Shown in pieces: positions 61,129 to 64,000 of a DNA stretch of 64,000 nt. Numbering within the stretch: the stretch's first letter is position 1; each line of letters opens with the position of its first letter. The position numbers and the translations under genes were made by a program. The DNA is from Mycobacterium colombiense. GTDB taxonomy: Bacteria; Actinomycetota; Actinomycetes; Mycobacteriales; Mycobacteriaceae. The notes under the pieces were generated by a model. It saw only the letters and a list, made by a program, of their open reading frames with translations. It did no database searches and was not told the origin of the DNA. The stretch covers positions 28,577 to 92,576 of the forward strand of contig NZ_QMEV01000014.1 of the NCBI RefSeq assembly GCF_003284935.1, given 5' to 3'.

Positions 61129-62028
61129 GTGACGAACAACGATGTTCATCCTGACCTGCAACGATTCGCCCGCGTCGCCCCACGTCGGCTCGTCGGTCCA
61201 AGGACCCTGCCGCTGATGCGGGCGGGGCTCGCGTGGCGGGCACGCCTGGGCAAGCCCGTCGCCGGCGTCGAATCGATCACCCTGGGTTCGGGGGCCGGCG
61301 TCCGGCTGTTCCGGCCCGCCGGAGTCACCGCGCCCGCGCCCGCGCTGTTGTGGATCCACGGCGGCGGATACGTGATCGGCACCGCCCAACAGGATGACCA
61401 GCTGTGCAGCGGCTTCAGCAGGCGACTGGGCATCACCGTCGCATCGGTGGAATACCGTCTGGCGCCCGAACATCCGTATCCCACGCCGCTGGAAGACTGC
61501 TATTCGGCATTGACCTGGCTGGCCGGGCTGCCCTCGGTGGACCGCTACCGCATCGCCATCGGCGGCGCCAGCGCCGGCGGCGGCCTCGCGGCGGCCCTGG
61601 CCCTGCTGGCCCGCGACCGCGCCGAGCTGAGCCCGGCATTTCAGCTGCTGACCTACCCCATGCTCGACGACCGCAGCTCGGCCACCGCACCCAGGGCGCA
61701 CTACCGGTTGTGGGACAACCGCAGCAACAAGTTCGGCTGGGCGGCGTATCTCGGCAACGCCGACCCCGAGGTCGCCGTGCCCGGGCGCCGCGACGACCTC
61801 AGCGGATTGCCGCCGGCCTGGATCGGGGTGGGCACGCACGACCTGTTCCACGACGAAGACCTCGCCTACGCCGAGCGCCTGACGGCCGCGGGGGTGCCGT
61901 GCCAGGTCGAAACCATTCCGGGCGCCTTCCACGGCTTCGACCTGGTGTTGCCGAAAGCCCAAGTGTCGCGGCGGTTTTTCGACAGCCAATGCACCAGTCT
62001 GCGCGCCGCGCTCAGCCCGGCCGCCTGA
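61129..62028 (+). CDS. lipW: Esterase LipW
   Basis: 299 aa from GTG 61129. HSL-family esterase: HGGG oxyanion motif in LLWIHGGGYVIG (near residue 75), YRLAPEHPYPTPLEDCYSAL, nucleophile Ser in IGGASAGGGLAAALAL, Asp in GTHDLFHDED, His in GAFHGFDLV. No signal peptide. Orthologue of Rv0217c. Converges with the amidohydrolase gene with 7 nt between stops. Confidence 0.94.
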   Translation: MTNNDVHPDLQRFARVAPRRLVGPRTLPLMRAGLAWRARLGKPVAGVESITLGSGAGVRLFRPAGVTAPAPALLWIHGGGYVIGTAQQDDQLCSGFSRRLGITVASVEYRLAPEHPYPTPLEDCYSALTWLAGLPSVDRYRIAIGGASAGGGLAAALALLARDRAELSPAFQLLTYPMLDDRSSATAPRAHYRLWDNRSNKFGWAAYLGNADPEVAVPGRRDDLSGLPPAWIGVGTHDLFHDEDLAYAERLTAAGVPCQVETIPGAFHGFDLVLPKAQVSRRFFDSQCTSLRAALSPAA

Positions 62029-62035
62029 CACCGCC

Positions 62036-63349
62036 TCACATCGCGAAGTACACCAACTCACCGCCGATGACGGTCGCCGCCACCAGGCCGGCGTCCAGGG
62101 CGGCCAGCGCCGTCTGCGGCGGTTCGTTGAGCACACAAAGGTCCCCCGGCTGCCCGACGTCCACGGTGCGCGGCCGGCCCGGCTGATCGGCTCGGCCCAA
62201 AAACATCGTCAAAGCCTCTCGCGCCGAGACGCATTCGCGCGGGCCGAGAACGGCGCCCTGGACCGTGGTGCGGTGCACCGCGGCGCGCATCGCCGTCCAG
62301 GGATCGCCGTGGCCGAACGGCATGTCGGTGGACAACGCGACCGGCACCCGCGCGTTGCGCAGGGATGCGACGCGCCACAGCTGATCGTGCTCGGCGGCGG
62401 GGACCTCGGCGAGGTATTGGTCGCCGCGCTCGGCGACGAAGTTGGGCTGCGTCACCACCGTGACCCCGAGCCCGGCGAGGTCGGACAGGTCGTCGTCGGG
62501 CACCACCGCGGCGTGCTCGATGCGGTCGTGCGGGTGGCCGCCCGCCTCGCGCAGGGCCGCGATGGTCACCACCAGCTGGGCCGCGGTCACGCAGTGCACG
62601 GCCACCGGCTGACCGTTGTCATGCTGGCGCGCAACCCATTCCGTGAGCCCGTCGAGGTCCAGGGCGTCGTCGTGCAGGATCTTCTTGCCCGGCGACAGGA
62701 AGCTCAACCGGGGCCGGAACTCGCCGCGCCGGTGCGCGGTCGTCAGCGATTCGATGTCGTCGGCGTCCAGATCCGGGCTGGCGTCGGTGACGCCGGTGAC
62801 ACCGGTCGCGGTGATCCGGCGGCTCAATTCGGCCAGATCGGTTTCGCGCCGCTGCAGGGCCAACGACCAGCCGCGGTCGGCGCTGCGCAGCCGGCCGTCG
62901 GGATGCTCGGCCAGCCCGACCCGCCCCAGCGCTTCGGAATTGAGGATCCACAGCGCCCCGCTGCGGTGCTGGATGCGCACGGGAATGTGGGGGACGATGG
63001 CGTCGAGTGCGCCGCGATCGAGTTCTCCGGCAACCGAATCGTGGTAGCCCACCGCGCGAATCCAGCCGTCGGGGCCCGGCGTGGCGTTGGCCAGCAAGTG
63101 GGCGAGTTCGGTTTCGGTGCTGACCCCGGGCGGCCCGACGAGGAACGAATCCTGCGCCGAGGCCGCCGAGCGCAGGTGCACATGGTGATCGTGCAGGCCG
63201 GGCAGGACGGTGCCACCGCCGGCGTACAGCACGCCCTCCCCCGGGCGCGCCGCCAGGCCCTCGCCCGGCGGGGCGATCTCCTCGATCAGCGCACCCACCC
63301 GGATGTCGGTCCTGGTCCCGTCCAGCAAGGTGGCCCGTTGGATCAGCAT
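62036..63349 (-). CDS. Amidohydrolase (YtcJ/amidohydrolase_3-like)
   Basis: 437 aa from ATG 63349; GTG 63358 would add three residues. TIM-barrel metal hydrolase: VLPGLHDHHVHLR with the HxH pair near residue 55, then HRSGALWILNSEALGRVG, VAVHCVTAAQLV, RIEHAAVV and STDMPFGHGDPWTAM with the Asp ligand. It would hydrolyse an amide or similar bond of an unknown compound. Its start overlaps the stop of the CoA-transferase gene by 7 nt, so the two are coupled, suggesting catabolism of a CoA-activated acid. Confidence 0.88.
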   Translation of the reverse strand: MLIQRATLLDGTRTDIRVGALIEEIAPPGEGLAARPGEGVLYAGGGTVLPGLHDHHVHLRSAASAQDSFLVGPPGVSTETELAHLLANATPGPDGWIRAVGYHDSVAGELDRGALDAIVPHIPVRIQHRSGALWILNSEALGRVGLAEHPDGRLRSADRGWSLALQRRETDLAELSRRITATGVTGVTDASPDLDADDIESLTTAHRRGEFRPRLSFLSPGKKILHDDALDLDGLTEWVARQHDNGQPVAVHCVTAAQLVVTIAALREAGGHPHDRIEHAAVVPDDDLSDLAGLGVTVVTQPNFVAERGDQYLAEVPAAEHDQLWRVASLRNARVPVALSTDMPFGHGDPWTAMRAAVHRTTVQGAVLGPRECVSAREALTMFLGRADQPGRPRTVDVGQPGDLCVLNEPPQTALAALDAGLVAATVIGGELVYFAM

Positions 63350-64000
63350 GACAGACACCGCTTCTGGCCGACCAGGCGGCGTACGGCCTCGTTGTCGGCA
63401 CCCAGCCCGGACGCCGGCGGGGAGGCCGGCGGCGCCTGCGGGGCCGACACGCGCGCGCTCGATGCCGACGGCCCGGTCGGTAGCGCCGCGTAGGCCGCGG
63501 CGACCCCGGCCATGGATACGCGGATCAACTCGCCGCCACCGCGGCCCAGGGATTCGGCCACCGCCAGGGTCGCGTCCAGCCCGGTCAGCGGGTCGGCGAT
63601 CGCGTCGCCGCAGAACACCGGCCCGTCGGCGCTGGTGCCGACCAGCCCACCGGCCACCGCGGCGTCGTCGCCGAATCCCGGTCTGCGGCCGTCATAACCG
63701 ATGATTTGCAACCAGATTCGGCCGGCGCGCGGCGTGATGTCATCGGGTCCGAGCCCGCGGCGCGCCAGGGCCGCGGGGCGCGAGCCCTCGATGATGATGT
63801 CGCTGACGGCCAGCAAGTCCCGCAATTCGTCGGTTTGAGTTTCGAGATCTAGTGCATAGCAGAGCTTTTGGCCGTTGATCCAGTCGAAGAACGCCCGGTT
63901 GCCTGCCCGGGTGCCGTCGGGGCGCCGCGGGCTTTCGACCTTGACGACGGTGGCACCGGCGCGGGCCAGCAGCCCCGCGCACAGGGGGCCCGCCCACATC
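63343..64000 (-). CDS. CaiB/BaiF-type CoA transferase (5' end outside window)
   Basis: Partial: 218 visible residues, up to the window edge. Class III CoA-transferase features: MWAGPLCAGLLARAGATVVKVESPRRPDGTR (the family opening, lacking its first residues here), LDLETQTDELRDLLAVSDIIIEGSRPAALARRGLG, and VAGGLVGTSADGPVFCGDAIADPLTGLDATLA. Moves CoA between acids. A short Ala/Pro-rich end, so it is a short member or truncated. Coupled to the amidohydrolase. Confidence 0.86.
   Translation of the reverse strand, partial: MWAGPLCAGLLARAGATVVKVESPRRPDGTRAGNRAFFDWINGQKLCYALDLETQTDELRDLLAVSDIIIEGSRPAALARRGLGPDDITPRAGRIWLQIIGYDGRRPGFGDDAAVAGGLVGTSADGPVFCGDAIADPLTGLDATLAVAESLGRGGGELIRVSMAGVAAAYAALPTGPSASSARVSAPQAPPASPPASGLGADNEAVRRLVGQKRCLSC

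Overview
The window is high-GC mycobacterial chromosome. Gene order and protein sequence match, in inverted orientation, the M. tuberculosis segment from Rv0253 (nirD) down to Rv0217c (lipW). Several accessory insertions at the places where M. tuberculosis carries other genes point to a slow-growing, non-tuberculous species, perhaps of the M. avium complex. That placement is inferred from protein resemblance only; there is no rRNA here. I saw no tRNA, rRNA, CRISPR array, transposase or phage integrase.

Layout. 0-16.4 kb is conserved core: nitrite reductase (nirBD), a small heat-shock protein, the Sdh1 succinate dehydrogenase operon (sdhC-sdhA-sdhB) and a fatty-acid block (fadE5, fadA2, fabG4, htdX), with a flavin reductase and a 2OG-Fe(II) oxygenase between them. 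16.4-25.9 kb holds a CLC channel gene (in the slot of vapBC24), a TetR regulator, lipoprotein glycosidase lpqI, two tandem DUF2613-like micro-proteins, the arabinofuranosyltransferase aftD and a lipase-maturation-factor-like membrane protein broken by a frameshift in a C tract. 26-31.6 kb is an accessory stretch: an orphan substrate-binding lipoprotein, a LysR regulator followed by an NAD-dependent formate dehydrogenase, a small exported protein and an acetolactate-synthase-like enzyme.

31.7-41.8 kb contains gabD1, a TetR/R2lox operon with a clear palindromic operator, fadE4, a lower-GC pair of decarboxylase-like genes, the lactonase php and a CoA ligase overlapping it, and a YbjN-domain protein. 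At 41.84-44.05 kb a lower-GC cassette has been inserted. It carries an EspC-like protein with a YxxxE type VII export signal, a WXG-containing proline-rich protein and a small acidic protein. I interpret it as a candidate type VII secreted effector/immunity module. The insertion is flanked by two diverged copies of the 3' end of the neighbouring acyltransferase gene, which marks the junction. This is the most novel-looking locus in the window.

44-51.9 kb returns to core: acyltransferase, a DUF3068 protein implicated in lipomannan maturation, a GT-C membrane protein, a glycosyltransferase, a methyltransferase and an aldehyde dehydrogenase behind a KstR-like box and a leaderless promoter. With aftD this makes a cell-envelope glycolipid neighbourhood. 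52-64 kb holds a small ORF translationally coupled to a TetR gene, an acyl-CoA ligase with a small partner, a possible remnant of an aquaglyceroporin, echA1, a WS/DGAT acyltransferase, lipC, a methyltransferase, an alpha/beta hydrolase, lipW, an amidohydrolase and the 3' part of a CaiB-type CoA transferase. Four genes show a TANNNT hexamer 6-7 bases before ATG/GTG, the usual sign of leaderless mycobacterial transcripts, and this was used to choose starts.
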